Shown here piece after piece: positions 16,896 through 26,125 of a DNA stretch of 64,000 bases. Made by a program: the position numbers and the translations under genes. Origin of the DNA: Rhodopirellula baltica SH 1 (GTDB lineage Bacteria > Planctomycetota > Planctomycetia > Pirellulales > Pirellulaceae). Position 1 is the first letter of the stretch, and each line of letters starts with the position of its first letter. The stretch is taken from assembly GCF_000196115.1 (NCBI RefSeq), contig NC_005027.1, forward strand, positions 3,720,001 through 3,784,000. The letters run 5' to 3'. Below the pieces are notes generated by a model. The model was not told where the DNA came from, searched no databases, and was given only the letters and a program-made list of their open reading frames with translations.

Positions 16896-18494
16896 ATGAA
16901 ATCGCCGTTCACGTGCCCCTGCCTACCGCTCGTGTTCCTCGCACTGACGCTGGCGATTTCGCCCAGTCAAAACATCGCGTTTGCGACGAAAGATACCGAA
17001 GAAGCGTCGGAAGAACGGGCCCCCAACCCGCGGACCTTACCGGCGATCTACCTGACCGCGAATGATTTGTCGATCGCAACCGGAAAACCTTCGCTTGTCA
17101 TCATGTCGAAGGGATCCACTCACATCCCAGTGTGGTCGTTGTCTGGAGGCACCAAAGGGCAATCGGTCGCCGGCATTGTCAACGGACTTCCCAGTGAGTG
17201 CCATGCGGTGAAGGTCGAAATCATCGTGACGTCCACCGATGCGGGAACCAGCCCGGAACTAGAAGATCTCTACCGGGTTCACTTGTCACAAATGGTCGAG
17301 GACGCACCGTTCACAACGGGATACACCTTGGGCAAACCCGTGCGAACACCACTTCCTGCCGGCCCGCTCCACTCCCGCACTATCGTCCTGGAATCTTACT
17401 ATGAAGTGGTCCCCAACGCGCCGCTGACGGTGCGCATCCAACGAGAACCAGGCTTGCCTGGCGATACCTTCACTCGCCCCACGGGACTGGCGGTCGTGAA
17501 GGTGACACCACTGAACGCCCCAGCAGAGGCTCATGTTGTCCAGGATGTGAGCGGATACAACTCGTGGCCGATGACTCAAGCCATCGGAGAGAAACTCGTC
17601 TGCACCTATAGCCGGGGCTCAGCACACTCAATCAACGAAGACGCTCGCGCGGTGTATGCACGCACCTCGGTCGACGGCGGAAAGTCGTGGACGGCGGAAA
17701 CCGTCATCGCGAACACCCCTGGCTTCGGCGAGGTCACCGTCGGGAAAGGCCTGGATTCCACGGGAGCGATGCTGCTCTGGGTACGCCGAGTTGGGAAACA
17801 GCGACACCACGACCTTTATAGCACCACCGATGGCGTGTCCTTCACGCTGATAGCGACTCCGGAACTCGCGATCCAACCGATGCAGATCACCGATGTCTTC
17901 GCGGTGCCCGATGTTGGGCTGATGGCATTGTGGTTCGCAGGAAACTACAGCGACCAAGCCGTTCACTCATGGGGCGTGATGACCAGCCCCGACGATGGCG
18001 TCACATGGACTCAGACTCCCGTCGAGTCCGGGCTGCTGAAAGCGGACTGGCCCACTGAACCCTCTGCTGTCTATCTCGGCGATGGCAGGATTCTCGCTGT
18101 TGCAAGGACGGAAAGTAGCCCAGCTCAATTTCAAATGGTCTCAACAGACAACGGTGCCACGTGGAAGCGTCAGCAAACCAACATCGGCGATATCTACGCC
18201 TCCACCCCCAGCCTCATTCTCGACGCTGAAACGGGCTTGTTGAGCAACTACTACTACGAACGTGGCCGAGGCATCTTGCGGCGACGAGTGGTTGATCCAG
18301 ACCTTGTTTTTGAAAACCCGCTGCACTGGCCCGCTTCAGAAGCAGTCGCCACCGGCAGTCCGCTTCCATGGGATTCGGGCAACGCCAATGCCACCGTCAT
18401 CGGCGACACTCACTACGTCTCCTTTTACTCCGGCCAAGCTCCCGACACAGCTGTCATGCTTTCGAAACTTCCCAAACCAACCGTCGCCCCTTGA
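16896..18494 (+). CDS. Exported sialidase-like (BNR/Asp-box) protein
   Basis: A 532-residue protein with a signal peptide (MKSPFTCPCLPLVFLALTLA). An N-terminal beta-sandwich-like region (~residues 50-230) precedes a propeller with at least three Asp-box motifs: SVDGGKSWT, SPDDGVTWT and STDNGATWK. Arg residues that could form the sialidase triad are present (CTYSRGSA, WVRRVG, YYYERGRG) but I cannot confirm their places, so it may be a glycosidase or a non-catalytic carbohydrate binder. Planctomycetes carry many such genes for polysaccharide breakdown. ATG 16896 is chosen because the signal peptide starts there. It converges with the DUF1552/DUF1592 pair. Confidence 0.82.
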   Translation: MKSPFTCPCLPLVFLALTLAISPSQNIAFATKDTEEASEERAPNPRTLPAIYLTANDLSIATGKPSLVIMSKGSTHIPVWSLSGGTKGQSVAGIVNGLPSECHAVKVEIIVTSTDAGTSPELEDLYRVHLSQMVEDAPFTTGYTLGKPVRTPLPAGPLHSRTIVLESYYEVVPNAPLTVRIQREPGLPGDTFTRPTGLAVVKVTPLNAPAEAHVVQDVSGYNSWPMTQAIGEKLVCTYSRGSAHSINEDARAVYARTSVDGGKSWTAETVIANTPGFGEVTVGKGLDSTGAMLLWVRRVGKQRHHDLYSTTDGVSFTLIATPELAIQPMQITDVFAVPDVGLMALWFAGNYSDQAVHSWGVMTSPDDGVTWTQTPVESGLLKADWPTEPSAVYLGDGRILAVARTESSPAQFQMVSTDNGATWKRQQTNIGDIYASTPSLILDAETGLLSNYYYERGRGILRRRVVDPDLVFENPLHWPASEAVATGSPLPWDSGNANATVIGDTHYVSFYSGQAPDTAVMLSKLPKPTVAP

Positions 18495-18526
18495 GCATTC
18501 ACTTGCCCATTGGGTCAACCCGGCGA

Positions 18527-19885
18527 TCACCCCAATCCCTGCAAGACGCTGTTGCTGTCGCCAAAACTGTCGGCGTTCGCGCCCATCTGCTTCATCATCC
18601 ACAGATAAAGATTGCATAGCGGCGTTCCATTCTTGTACCGAACATGCTGGCCAGCACGAATCCGTCCTCCGCCGCCTCCGGCCAACAGAATCGGCAAGTC
18701 ATCGTGATTGTGCCGGTCTCCGTCACTGATCCCGCTGCCATAAACAATCATGCAGTGATCCAGTAGCGATCCATCGCCCTCGCGAATCAGCTTCAATCGC
18801 GACAGCAGGTAATTGAATCGCTCCGCATGGAACGAATTGATCTTCGCAATCTCAGCCTGCTTGTGCTCGCTCTTGCCGTGGTGCGAAAGCTCATGGTGCC
18901 CTTCGTTGACGCCGATCTCTTTGTAAGCCCGATTGCTCCCCGCGTTGGTGAACATGAACGACAAAATCCGTGTGCTATCGGTTTGGTACGCGAGCGCGAC
19001 CATGTCCATCATCAGATCGCTGTGCCGTGACAACTCCTGAGGCACGCCACTGGGTCGCGGATAATCCGGCACGCCTTCTTCTGTCAGCCCCAGCTTTTCC
19101 GCACCGTCCAATCGCTTCTCAACATCGCGAATGGAATACAGGTACTCGTCCAACTTGCGACGATCGACAATCGGCAGATGAGCATGCAAACGCTTCGCAT
19201 CCTCCGAGACAAAATCCAAGATGCTCTTTCGATACTTCTCTCGCTCGCTTTTGGCCCGCCTTGTCTCCTTCACCGTTTGCCCCGCGAACAATCGATCGAA
19301 CAAGGCCCGAGGATCAGTCTCTTTGGCCATCGGATTGGTCGGCCCACGCCATGACATGTTCGATGCGTAAGCGCAACTGTATCCGCTGTCACAATTGCCA
19401 GCCTGACTGCTCGCTTCCAAGCCCAATTCCAAAGAAGCAAACCGGGTTCGATCGCCGACATATTGGGCCGCAACCTGGTCGACCGAGACACCATTTTGAA
19501 TGTCGGCCCCGTTGGTCTTCCGAGGGTGAGCGCCTGTCAGGAATGCTGCCACACTGCGTGCATGGTCACCGCCTCCATCGCCATGTGCCCGGGCTCCGTC
19601 CAAGGTCAACCCAGACAACACGCTGATCGAATCTTTGTTCTCAGCCAGCTTCTGCAACGTCGGCGTCAATTCAAATCCGCGGCCCTCTTTCTGTGGTGTC
19701 CATGCAGGCATGTGTATGCCGTTGGGCACATAGAAAAACCCCATTCGCAATGGTGGCGGTCCACCATTTGATGTGGCCGCCAACAACCGCGTGGGACTCA
19801 TCACATCCAACAATGGCAATGCCACCGCGGTTCCCAACCCACGAAGAACAAAACGTCGCGACAAAGTACGAGGCGATTGACTCAT
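18527..19885 (-). CDS. Tat-exported DUF1552 family protein
   Basis: A 452-residue DUF1552 protein, a family abundant in planctomycetes and myxobacteria, of unknown biochemical role and related at fold level to exported sulfatase/phosphatase-like proteins such as DUF1501. The N-terminus LSRRFVLRGLGTAVALPLL is a twin-arginine signal. Conserved blocks are visible: GFFYVPNGIHMPAW, SVLSGLTLDGARAHGDGGGDHARS, FLTGAHPRKT, SVDQVAAQY, and the C-terminal LCNLYLWMMKQMG. Its ATG overlaps the stop of the upstream DUF1592 gene by 4 bases (ATGA), the usual pairing in this phylum, implying that the two products work in one exported complex. Confidence 0.93.
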   Translation of the reverse strand: MSQSPRTLSRRFVLRGLGTAVALPLLDVMSPTRLLAATSNGGPPPLRMGFFYVPNGIHMPAWTPQKEGRGFELTPTLQKLAENKDSISVLSGLTLDGARAHGDGGGDHARSVAAFLTGAHPRKTNGADIQNGVSVDQVAAQYVGDRTRFASLELGLEASSQAGNCDSGYSCAYASNMSWRGPTNPMAKETDPRALFDRLFAGQTVKETRRAKSEREKYRKSILDFVSEDAKRLHAHLPIVDRRKLDEYLYSIRDVEKRLDGAEKLGLTEEGVPDYPRPSGVPQELSRHSDLMMDMVALAYQTDSTRILSFMFTNAGSNRAYKEIGVNEGHHELSHHGKSEHKQAEIAKINSFHAERFNYLLSRLKLIREGDGSLLDHCMIVYGSGISDGDRHNHDDLPILLAGGGGGRIRAGQHVRYKNGTPLCNLYLWMMKQMGANADSFGDSNSVLQGLG

Positions 19886-22263
19886 GGTTCCCGATACCCT
19901 TGCTTCTGAAATGGATCGCTCTGGATGATCGCAGCGATCAAGTAAGCGAATTTGTAATCGTGCGCACGAACATCAGCCGTGATTTTATCCATTGCACACT
20001 TGTCATAATATTCCGTCCCACGCCCCAACGCGTAGATCAACATCTTCTCAGCCAAACATCGAACAAACTGCTCGCTTCGCTGCGACGTCAACAAATCTCG
20101 CAGTCCATTGATACCGTCAAACGAGGTCCCGTCGGGCATCGAACCACTGGCGTCAATCTCGTCACGTCCATCACGCGTTCGCCAACGCCCCACGGCATCA
20201 AAATTCTCGAGCGCAAACCCCAACGGATCCATCATGTTGTGACATGCCGCACAGGCTGGATTGGACCGATGCTGCTCCATGCGTTCCCGAAGCGAACCGA
20301 CCAGCTTCCCCTTCTCGAGCTCCGGGATATTCGGCGGCGCCGGCGGAGGAGGAGTGTTGAGCAGATTGTCGAGGATCCATTTCCCTCGCTTCACGGGACT
20401 GGTTCGCGTTGGGTTGCTGGTCACGGTCAAAACGCTGGCGTGGGTTAGTAATCCTCCCCGGGGTGTTCCCGTCAAAGACACCTTTCGAAACTCATTGCCA
20501 CGGACGTCATTGATGCCATAAAACTTCGCGAGCGTTTCGTTCATGTAAGTGAAGTTGGCACTCAGCAATTCCGTCACGGGCAAATTGTTTCGCATCACCT
20601 CCGAAAAGAACATCAACGTCTCCACCCGCATCGCTTCGCGAACTTCATCATCGAAACCACGATAAATCCGCGTATCAGGCTGGACGATTTCCAAGTTGCG
20701 AAGCTGCAACCACTGCGAGGCAAAGTTGTCGACGAAGCGACTCGCCTTGGGGCTCTTGATCATCCGCCCGACTTTCTCCAGCAGCATCCGGCGATCACGA
20801 AGCTGACCACGATGTGCCATCCGCAACAGCTCATCGTCCGGCATACTGCTCCATAAGAAGTACGAAATTCGGGTTGCCAATTCATACTGGTTGATCAGCG
20901 GCATCACACCATCTGGGCCTGGCTTCCGCGGGCGTTCGACTCGAAACAGGAAATACGGCGAAACCAGCACGGCTTGCATCGCAACCTGCATGCTCTCTTC
21001 AAACGAACCACCGTTTTCGTGAACCTGCGACGCCAAATCAACCAAACGCCCCAGCTCTGACTTGCCAATCGGCCGCCGATAAGCCCGGCTCGCAAATCGC
21101 CCCAACACCGCTTTCGCGGCATCTACGAATTCATCGTCGTTGCCCGGGGTTTCAAACAACAGCACCCGATGAGTGACCGGCAAGTCCGGGGAAGAAACAA
21201 ATTGACTGCGTTGCTCAACGCCGCTCACCTTTACATGATGAACGTGCAGGTTGCGGTCGATCTTGTCTTTGACGTAATAGTCATTCAAAAACGATATGTC
21301 GATTTGGCGGGTGCCTTTCCCCAATCGAAACGCGACCGTCTTGTCCGTTGGCTCGCTCTCTTTCACCTCCACGGGAATCGCTCGCCGCCCGTCCGTGACT
21401 TCCACTCGAACCGGTTCATCGCCGCCTTGGTCTCCACTTAGACTCAGCACCAACGTGTAGGTCCCGCTGAACGGAGCATCAAACTGCAGCGTGACCGTGC
21501 CGTTGGATGACATCACCAAATGGCTCCGGACATTGAACTTGTCCGCCCCGATCAAAGTCGCCGGAGAACGTTCCAACTCAAACAGTTCAGGCGGTGGCGG
21601 CGTGTAGATCGCTTCGCCCATGATCGTCTCCGCCGCATCAAGGTACTTCTCCATCAGCAATGGAGGCAACGAGAGCACATCCCCAATGTTGTCGAATCCG
21701 TAGCCAACATCGTCGCCGGGAAAATCATCCGCGGGCGCGTAATCCACACCAACCAAGTCTCGAATCGTATTGCGATACTCAGCACGATTCAGACGCCGCA
21801 GAGTGACTTTGCCGGCGTTGGGATTTTGTACGCAATCGATCGCATTGGCCAACTCATCAATCAGTTCGATCATCCGAGTTCGACTGGCCGGATCCATCAC
21901 TTCCGAATCCGCCGGTGGCATGGTACCTAAACGGACCTGCGCCAGAGCCCGCATCCAGTGGTCACGACCTTGGACCAACTTCGCCGCCGTGTCGTCCGCT
22001 TCCAATGAAACGCCGCCTTCACCGTCTTCGGCACCATGGCAGTCGTAGCAGTAAGTCCGCAACAACGGCAACAACTGCTCACGATACTTGACTTCATTGG
22101 CAAGCTCATCCGCCATCGAAGCGGCATTGCTCCCGAAACAAACGAACAGCCCAGCGACGAAGGCAAGCAAACCTCGTTGCTGGAAGCTGAGCGCATGCGG
22201 ATAACACCCTCGATACCGTTGCGAGCCAGGGCGATCGACTCGATGAATGGACACAATTTGCAT
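19882..22263 (-). CDS. Planctomycete cytochrome-type DUF1587/1595/1592/1588/1585 protein
   Basis: A 793-residue exported protein. A hydrophobic N-terminus (LLAFVAGLFVCFGS) is followed by a CYDCH haem-binding motif at residues 72-76, then DUF1587 (LRRLNRAEYRNTIRDLVGVDYAPADDFPGD), a carbohydrate-binding-like DUF1595 segment, DUF1592 (RISYFLWSSMPDDELL), DUF1588 (RGGLLTHASVLTVTSNPTRTSPVKRGKWIL with CAACHNMMDPLGFALENFD, a second C-x-x-C-H), and DUF1585 at the C-terminus (KMLIYALGRG). This architecture is a hallmark of planctomycetes. Electron transfer in the periplasm-like space is inferred from the CxxCH motifs; the substrate is unknown. Coupled to DUF1552 downstream. Confidence 0.94.
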   Translation of the reverse strand: MQIVSIHRVDRPGSQRYRGCYPHALSFQQRGLLAFVAGLFVCFGSNAASMADELANEVKYREQLLPLLRTYCYDCHGAEDGEGGVSLEADDTAAKLVQGRDHWMRALAQVRLGTMPPADSEVMDPASRTRMIELIDELANAIDCVQNPNAGKVTLRRLNRAEYRNTIRDLVGVDYAPADDFPGDDVGYGFDNIGDVLSLPPLLMEKYLDAAETIMGEAIYTPPPPELFELERSPATLIGADKFNVRSHLVMSSNGTVTLQFDAPFSGTYTLVLSLSGDQGGDEPVRVEVTDGRRAIPVEVKESEPTDKTVAFRLGKGTRQIDISFLNDYYVKDKIDRNLHVHHVKVSGVEQRSQFVSSPDLPVTHRVLLFETPGNDDEFVDAAKAVLGRFASRAYRRPIGKSELGRLVDLASQVHENGGSFEESMQVAMQAVLVSPYFLFRVERPRKPGPDGVMPLINQYELATRISYFLWSSMPDDELLRMAHRGQLRDRRMLLEKVGRMIKSPKASRFVDNFASQWLQLRNLEIVQPDTRIYRGFDDEVREAMRVETLMFFSEVMRNNLPVTELLSANFTYMNETLAKFYGINDVRGNEFRKVSLTGTPRGGLLTHASVLTVTSNPTRTSPVKRGKWILDNLLNTPPPPAPPNIPELEKGKLVGSLRERMEQHRSNPACAACHNMMDPLGFALENFDAVGRWRTRDGRDEIDASGSMPDGTSFDGINGLRDLLTSQRSEQFVRCLAEKMLIYALGRGTEYYDKCAMDKITADVRAHDYKFAYLIAAIIQSDPFQKQGYREP

Positions 22264-22539
22264 CCCGCTATTTTACCAAGCCGCAAGTCACGATCGGGTA
22301 CAATCGAAGGCGAATTGCCCCCCGCTATCGGCAGAGTCGCGGCAACCCAACCATCCACTACAACCACCCCCGAACAACTGACCAGCCCCCGAAAAAGTGG
22401 CATAAGCTTCCAGCCTGTGGTTGCATTCAACACAGCTTCAAAGCCAATACCACTTGACTCATTTGACAACAGTGTCGATCGCGCCACGGACCGTCGCATC
22501 CGCAATGGCTGGTTTCGGTGGACGAGAGCGATGGCAACC

Positions 22540-22614
22540 TTATTTCACGACCGCCATAATCACGCAAACGCAGCAGACGGCAACGATGAGGACGAGTTCG
22601 ATTGGACCGTTCAT
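22540..22614 (-). CDS. Possible 24-residue single-pass membrane peptide
   Basis: ATG at 22612-22614 opens a 24-codon frame ending TAA at 22540-22542. The product starts MNGPIE and then has a continuous hydrophobic stretch (LVLIVAVCCVCVIMAVV) ending in Lys, which would span a membrane once. It lies 60 bases downstream of the zinc-ribbon gene on the same strand. Such short frames can arise by chance; the hydrophobic regularity is the only support. Confidence 0.3.
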   Translation of the reverse strand: MNGPIELVLIVAVCCVCVIMAVVK

Positions 22615-22674
22615 TTGAGGCACCCCCGAAGGCGTCTCTCTGTGACTTGACAGACCATTGACAGCCCCCTGCTT

Positions 22675-22908
22675 TCAACTCGCATAGAAACGCAATGAAC
22701 CACACGCTACACACCGATAGGTGGTGATGGGTTTCAATTCATTGCGGTCGTGCTTGATTGCCCCACGACTCACCTGCAAGCCCATCAAGGTTTGATTCTC
22801 AGGCACACCAGGATGCCAACACGCAACCATAGCCGTCCCGTCGGAAAAGTCGGGAACGAACCCCTTCTCCATTTCCCCATTGCAATCTGGGCAGATTCGC
22901 TTTGTCAT
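22675..22908 (-). CDS. Small zinc-ribbon protein
   Basis: A 77-residue protein with two CxxC knuckles: CPDC at residues 6-9 and CVAC at about 66-69, joined by a beta-rich segment containing WHPG and GLQVSRG. This matches small single-domain zinc-ribbon proteins (PF20097/DUF6487-like from memory), whose role is unknown. No signal peptide. Divergent from the repeat protein at 23100, with overlapping 5' regions. Confidence 0.85.
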   Translation of the reverse strand: MTKRICPDCNGEMEKGFVPDFSDGTAMVACWHPGVPENQTLMGLQVSRGAIKHDRNELKPITTYRCVACGSLRFYAS

Positions 22909-23099
22909 TCGAAGTCTCTAAGCACGTACACATGAAACGAACGCGGCTTCTTCGACTCGCTCCATCAGAAAAACCGACTTTGGCCGGACAAGTCTGGGAC
23001 GTTGCCGAAATCGCACCATCGGCCGAAATGCTCTTCACCCAATCTATCCCATTGGTCGATAAACCGGTGGATCGCAATTCCGAACGCAAGGAACAGGCC

Positions 23100-23555
23100 G
23101 TGAAAATCCGCAAATCGCACTGCATCGCACTTGTTGCATCTTCTTTCGCCCTGGTCGTCGTCGCCGGGATTCGGGACGCTCGCGATGAAACTGCTTCCAT
23201 GCAAATGGCGGCGGCGAGCACCACTGTCTCGCCCGCGGAACCTGCGACCTATTTCGTGACGCGGCCAGTCCGAGAACAGCGAGAGAAAACGGTCCACTAC
23301 ACCGTGACCAAGCCCGTTTACGAACAACGCACCAAGACCGTTCATTACACGCAAATGACGCCAGTGCATGAAACCCGAACCAAACGGGATGATGCGACGG
23401 GGAAAACCACCCAATACACAGTCTGCAAGATGGTGCCGCAACCCAGAGAAAAGACCGTCAACTTCACGGTCTGCAAAATGGTTCCCGAACAGAGAACCAA
23501 GCATATCTCGTACACGGTCACACGGATGGTGCGAGAAGAACGGATCCTGGACTAA
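23100..23555 (+). CDS. Exported protein with repeated Y-T-V/K-M-V motifs
   Basis: GTG at 23100, preceded by AAGGA seven bases upstream, starts a 151-residue protein with a signal peptide (KIRKSHCIALVASSFALVVVAG). The mature part is almost entirely a degenerate ~20-residue repeat of the form (Y/F)TV-x-K-(P/M)V-x-E-x-R-x-K-T-V, at least six copies, for example YTVTKPVYEQRTKTVHYT and FTVCKMVPEQRTK. Two copies contain Cys. This would give a long regular beta structure, plausible for a cell-envelope or matrix protein. The frame extends upstream to a TTG at 22902, but the signal peptide and ribosome site favour 23100. Confidence 0.8.
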   Translation: MKIRKSHCIALVASSFALVVVAGIRDARDETASMQMAAASTTVSPAEPATYFVTRPVREQREKTVHYTVTKPVYEQRTKTVHYTQMTPVHETRTKRDDATGKTTQYTVCKMVPQPREKTVNFTVCKMVPEQRTKHISYTVTRMVREERILD

Positions 23556-24151
23556 GCAGGTATCTTCGGGCATTTGGACCTTTTGGTGTTCGCAACGGTT
23601 CCTTTGCGATCGCCGTGATCAGTGACAGGACTCGGCTGATTTTGTCGTGCGAGGCAAAGTCGTGGTCAGTCATGCGTGCGTCGCGTCTCTCCTAGCTCTT
23701 TCGCGTCTCTGAATGCGGCGGTCACACTCTGAGCAAACCTCAGAACGCGTGATCAACTAACGGGAACGGGCACGCCACTAGACGCGTCATTCCAACGATG
23801 GCCCGTCTCCGTCCGCTCCGATGGAATGGCATTGGCAAGGCGTCTCCCGCAAAGGTTGTTCGCTTTCAACCTTCCCACTACTTCCGCTGCTCCACTGATC
23901 ACGCAGAAGCTTGCACGGCTGATCTTGCTGGCTCTACGATAGACAGCCGCGACGCGATGCCAGGGATCGATTGATTCTGCAAAAGTCACATGAGTCCAAG
24001 CTGCTAAGCGGTTACGAAGCAGCAACGCCCAACGAACGATACGATCCCCCGAAGCCGACGGATAAATCGCGATTCGTCATTCAACCTTGGACATTTTGCC
24101 ACCGAAGACCTCGATTTCCTATATGCATTGCTTGTGACCCGATTTCAGAAA
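23556..24151. other. Non-coding or degraded stretch
   Basis: I see no convincing gene in these ~600 bases on either strand. A 90-codon minus-strand frame (23753-24025) lacks any recognisable pattern. RYYYAAC-like sequence at 24027-24033 was checked as an integron attC end and no partner GTTRRRY site with the right fold was found. Confidence 0.4.
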
Positions 24152-24421
24152 ATGATCGCCGCCATCACAGTGCTGCTCGTCGCAGTCATGCTGCTCACCA
24201 TTTTCTGCAATGTTTCGACTGGCTACGCTTACGCCGGAACTGCTGACTACGTCGGAAAACGAAACTTGGTCATCATTCCGGTCGGTAGCTCCAACGGGAT
24301 CGTTGCAACGTCGCGAGACTCCTAAGCGTTTGATGTTTTTTGGGGCATTGTGATTCCGATATCGCTGGTCGGCATCGCTGCATTCATTGCCGCATCACCC
24401 CGCCAGTCTCATTCCTCTTAG
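24152..24421 (+). pseudogene. Small two-helix membrane protein gene interrupted by an in-frame TAA
   Basis: From ATG 24152 the frame encodes a hydrophobic N-terminal helix (AAITVLLVAVMLLTIFC) and ~40 polar residues up to TAA at 24323-24325. In the same frame, directly after that stop, 31 more codons give AFDVFWGIVIPISLVGIAAF and IAASPRQ, a second clean membrane helix, ending TAG at 24419-24421. The continuation looks coding, so the parent gene was probably an 89-residue protein with helices at both ends. Either a nonsense mutation, a sequence error, or two separate peptides is possible. No family recognised. Confidence 0.5.
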
Positions 24422-24440
24422 AATGTGGCAAACCGGGACG

Positions 24441-24860
24441 ATGCGGAGGAGTAACGCCACTCCGCCGCGTTTGTGGTGTTCCACAACCAGCATCGACAGC
24501 CATGAATTGCGAATCCCGAGGAGCAGAAACGACCTTCACGTCAAAATTCATGAACCCGATGGAAACGGTTGATCGAAGTGGCTTTGCGAATCTTGTGCAA
24601 TTCAGGCCGGAGCCCCAATCTCGCCTGGTGAAACATCGCCCCGTGCCATCATTCCGCGACTCCGAAAGCTGCGTGACTTCATTTCGAAACACAGACGGTT
24701 TCCTCATGCCGAAGAGTTCGACTTTTCCGGAGCATTCCCTGTTCTCGATGACGCGGGAATTGCACCTACCGTTGCTTGCCGCTATTTCGACGAATTGATC
24801 AGTTTCATTTCGCAACACGATCGCATTCCCAATGACATCGAACTTCCCGATCCTTTCTGA
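24441..24860 (+). pseudogene. Hypothetical gene interrupted by an in-frame TGA
   Basis: The frame beginning at ATG 24441 encodes ~43 residues (including LWCSTT, ELRIPRSRNDLHVKIHEPDG) up to TGA at 24570-24572, and continues without any start codon for another 95 codons to TGA at 24858-24860. The second part is convincingly coding: SKWLCESCA, then RKLRDFISKHRRFPHAEEF and DELISFISQHDRIPNDIEL, an internal repeat of F-I-S-x-H-x-R-x-P. The stop falls where TGG (Trp) would fit between NG and SKW. I read this as one gene with a nonsense change; recoding or a sequence error are alternatives. Family unknown. Confidence 0.5.
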
Positions 24861-24979
24861 CAGTCATACTCGCCCCTGATGAGGCGGATACCGATTGCCT
24901 GCACATGGCCCCTGGTGTGCGTTTGCTGAATGTACAAGCCACCCCTTTTCTCCCAATTCCATACAACCTGGATACTACA

Positions 24980-25480
24980 ATGGATGACAGTTTGCTTTTC
25001 GCATTCAAAATGCTTGGAGGGTTGGTAGGCTTTGCAATCGGCGCAGGGATTGGAAGCTTGTTAGGTGCGATCTGGCTCAGACTCGCTGCATCATGGCTCA
25101 ATTTTTCAGACATACCTTACTGGAATGCCTTTCGTTGCTCGCTCGTTTCCGGTTTAGTCGTTGCGTCAATCAACCTGGCAGTGGGCTTCAACCATGGACT
25201 GTCATTCCGACTTCTGGCAGACGATTCTTTCCAGATGAACAGTTTACCATTTCAGTATGGCCCAACATTCTTCCTATACAGCATCATCTTTGGTTTGATG
25301 CTGACGGCAGTGATTTTTCGAAGAATCATTCAAGCAAAGAGCGACAATCAGCTCATGGCATTTGGTGACGCGGTATCGCTGGCTTCGTTGTACTACACGA
25401 TCTCGTTCTTCGCTTTCGCCATTTGTGGTGCTGTTGTTTGCCTTGCAATCGCAATCCTTCTTTCGTTCATAGGTGCTTAG
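24980..25480 (+). CDS. Hypothetical membrane protein, four predicted helices
   Basis: ATG 24980 starts a 166-residue protein with four hydrophobic segments: KMLGGLVGFAIGAGIGSLLGA, SLVSGLVVASINLAVG, FFLYSIIFGLMLTAVIF and YYTISFFAFAICGAVVCLAIAILL. A Gly-zipper pattern (GxxxG) marks the first. No signal peptide or known motif; function unknown. Its base composition is more A+T-rich than the neighbouring core genes, and it is the only apparently intact gene in this accessory stretch between 23.6 and 27.1 kb. Confidence 0.65.
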   Translation: MDDSLLFAFKMLGGLVGFAIGAGIGSLLGAIWLRLAASWLNFSDIPYWNAFRCSLVSGLVVASINLAVGFNHGLSFRLLADDSFQMNSLPFQYGPTFFLYSIIFGLMLTAVIFRRIIQAKSDNQLMAFGDAVSLASLYYTISFFAFAICGAVVCLAIAILLSFIGA

Positions 25481-26125
25481 CTTCACGACGGACCAAGACA
25501 GATCATGATCGAGACTGGGCGTGTTTGCTCAGGCATCCCTTACACCACCATGCTCACGTGTCATTACGTAGAGACTCGGACCCAGGTGGCGAACCTGCTC
25601 CAAAACTCCTCCGGGCTTGCTAGCGATTATTGCCTTAGACATGCGATCGAAATCGCAACACTTCTGCGGCGGCCGAAGAGCGATCAAAAGGGATGGGTAT
25701 CATCAGTCGACGCATGAACTCCTTCACGCTCCTGTCCCCTTCGATTTACCCGCAATGCTTTGCCGGGCGAGACAACCGTGCGAGTCCCGACTTTTTCTCA
25801 GCGTGTTGCGGGCTGTTACTTCCCTGGAGTTGCTTTCGTTTCGCGCTCTCTATCGTTCGAAATTGATTTGTTACACTGCCTACAAGAAAGAGACCGTAAA
25901 AGCAAAGGAGGTTTTCACCAAACAAGACCACGCCAAGATTAGGTGAACTGGGTTAGCTGCTGCTTGCGAGAATTTCAGTATTGGTTGACGGCACAATCCC
26001 GAGTCAATGACGCGGTACGCCATCCGACGGAGAAAGCTCAATCGCACGTCGCTGATACAGCAGTGTGTCATCGCACTACGCGGCACCAACCAACGCCTCG
26101 ATTCAATGCTCGCACATCCGTACTG
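25481..26125. other. Stretch without a confident gene
   Basis: Several overlapping frames of 60-110 codons exist on the plus strand (for example 25505-25717) but none shows a domain, signal peptide or clear coding pattern. A helix-like segment (HYVETRTQVANLLQNSSG) in the first is the only hint of decayed coding sequence. Confidence 0.35.

Noticed and set aside
22370-22440. Possible dispersed repeat (GTGGCATAAGCTTCCAGCC)
   Set aside because: It reminded me of a repeated planctomycete intergenic motif, but only one copy lies in the window, so it cannot be supported here.
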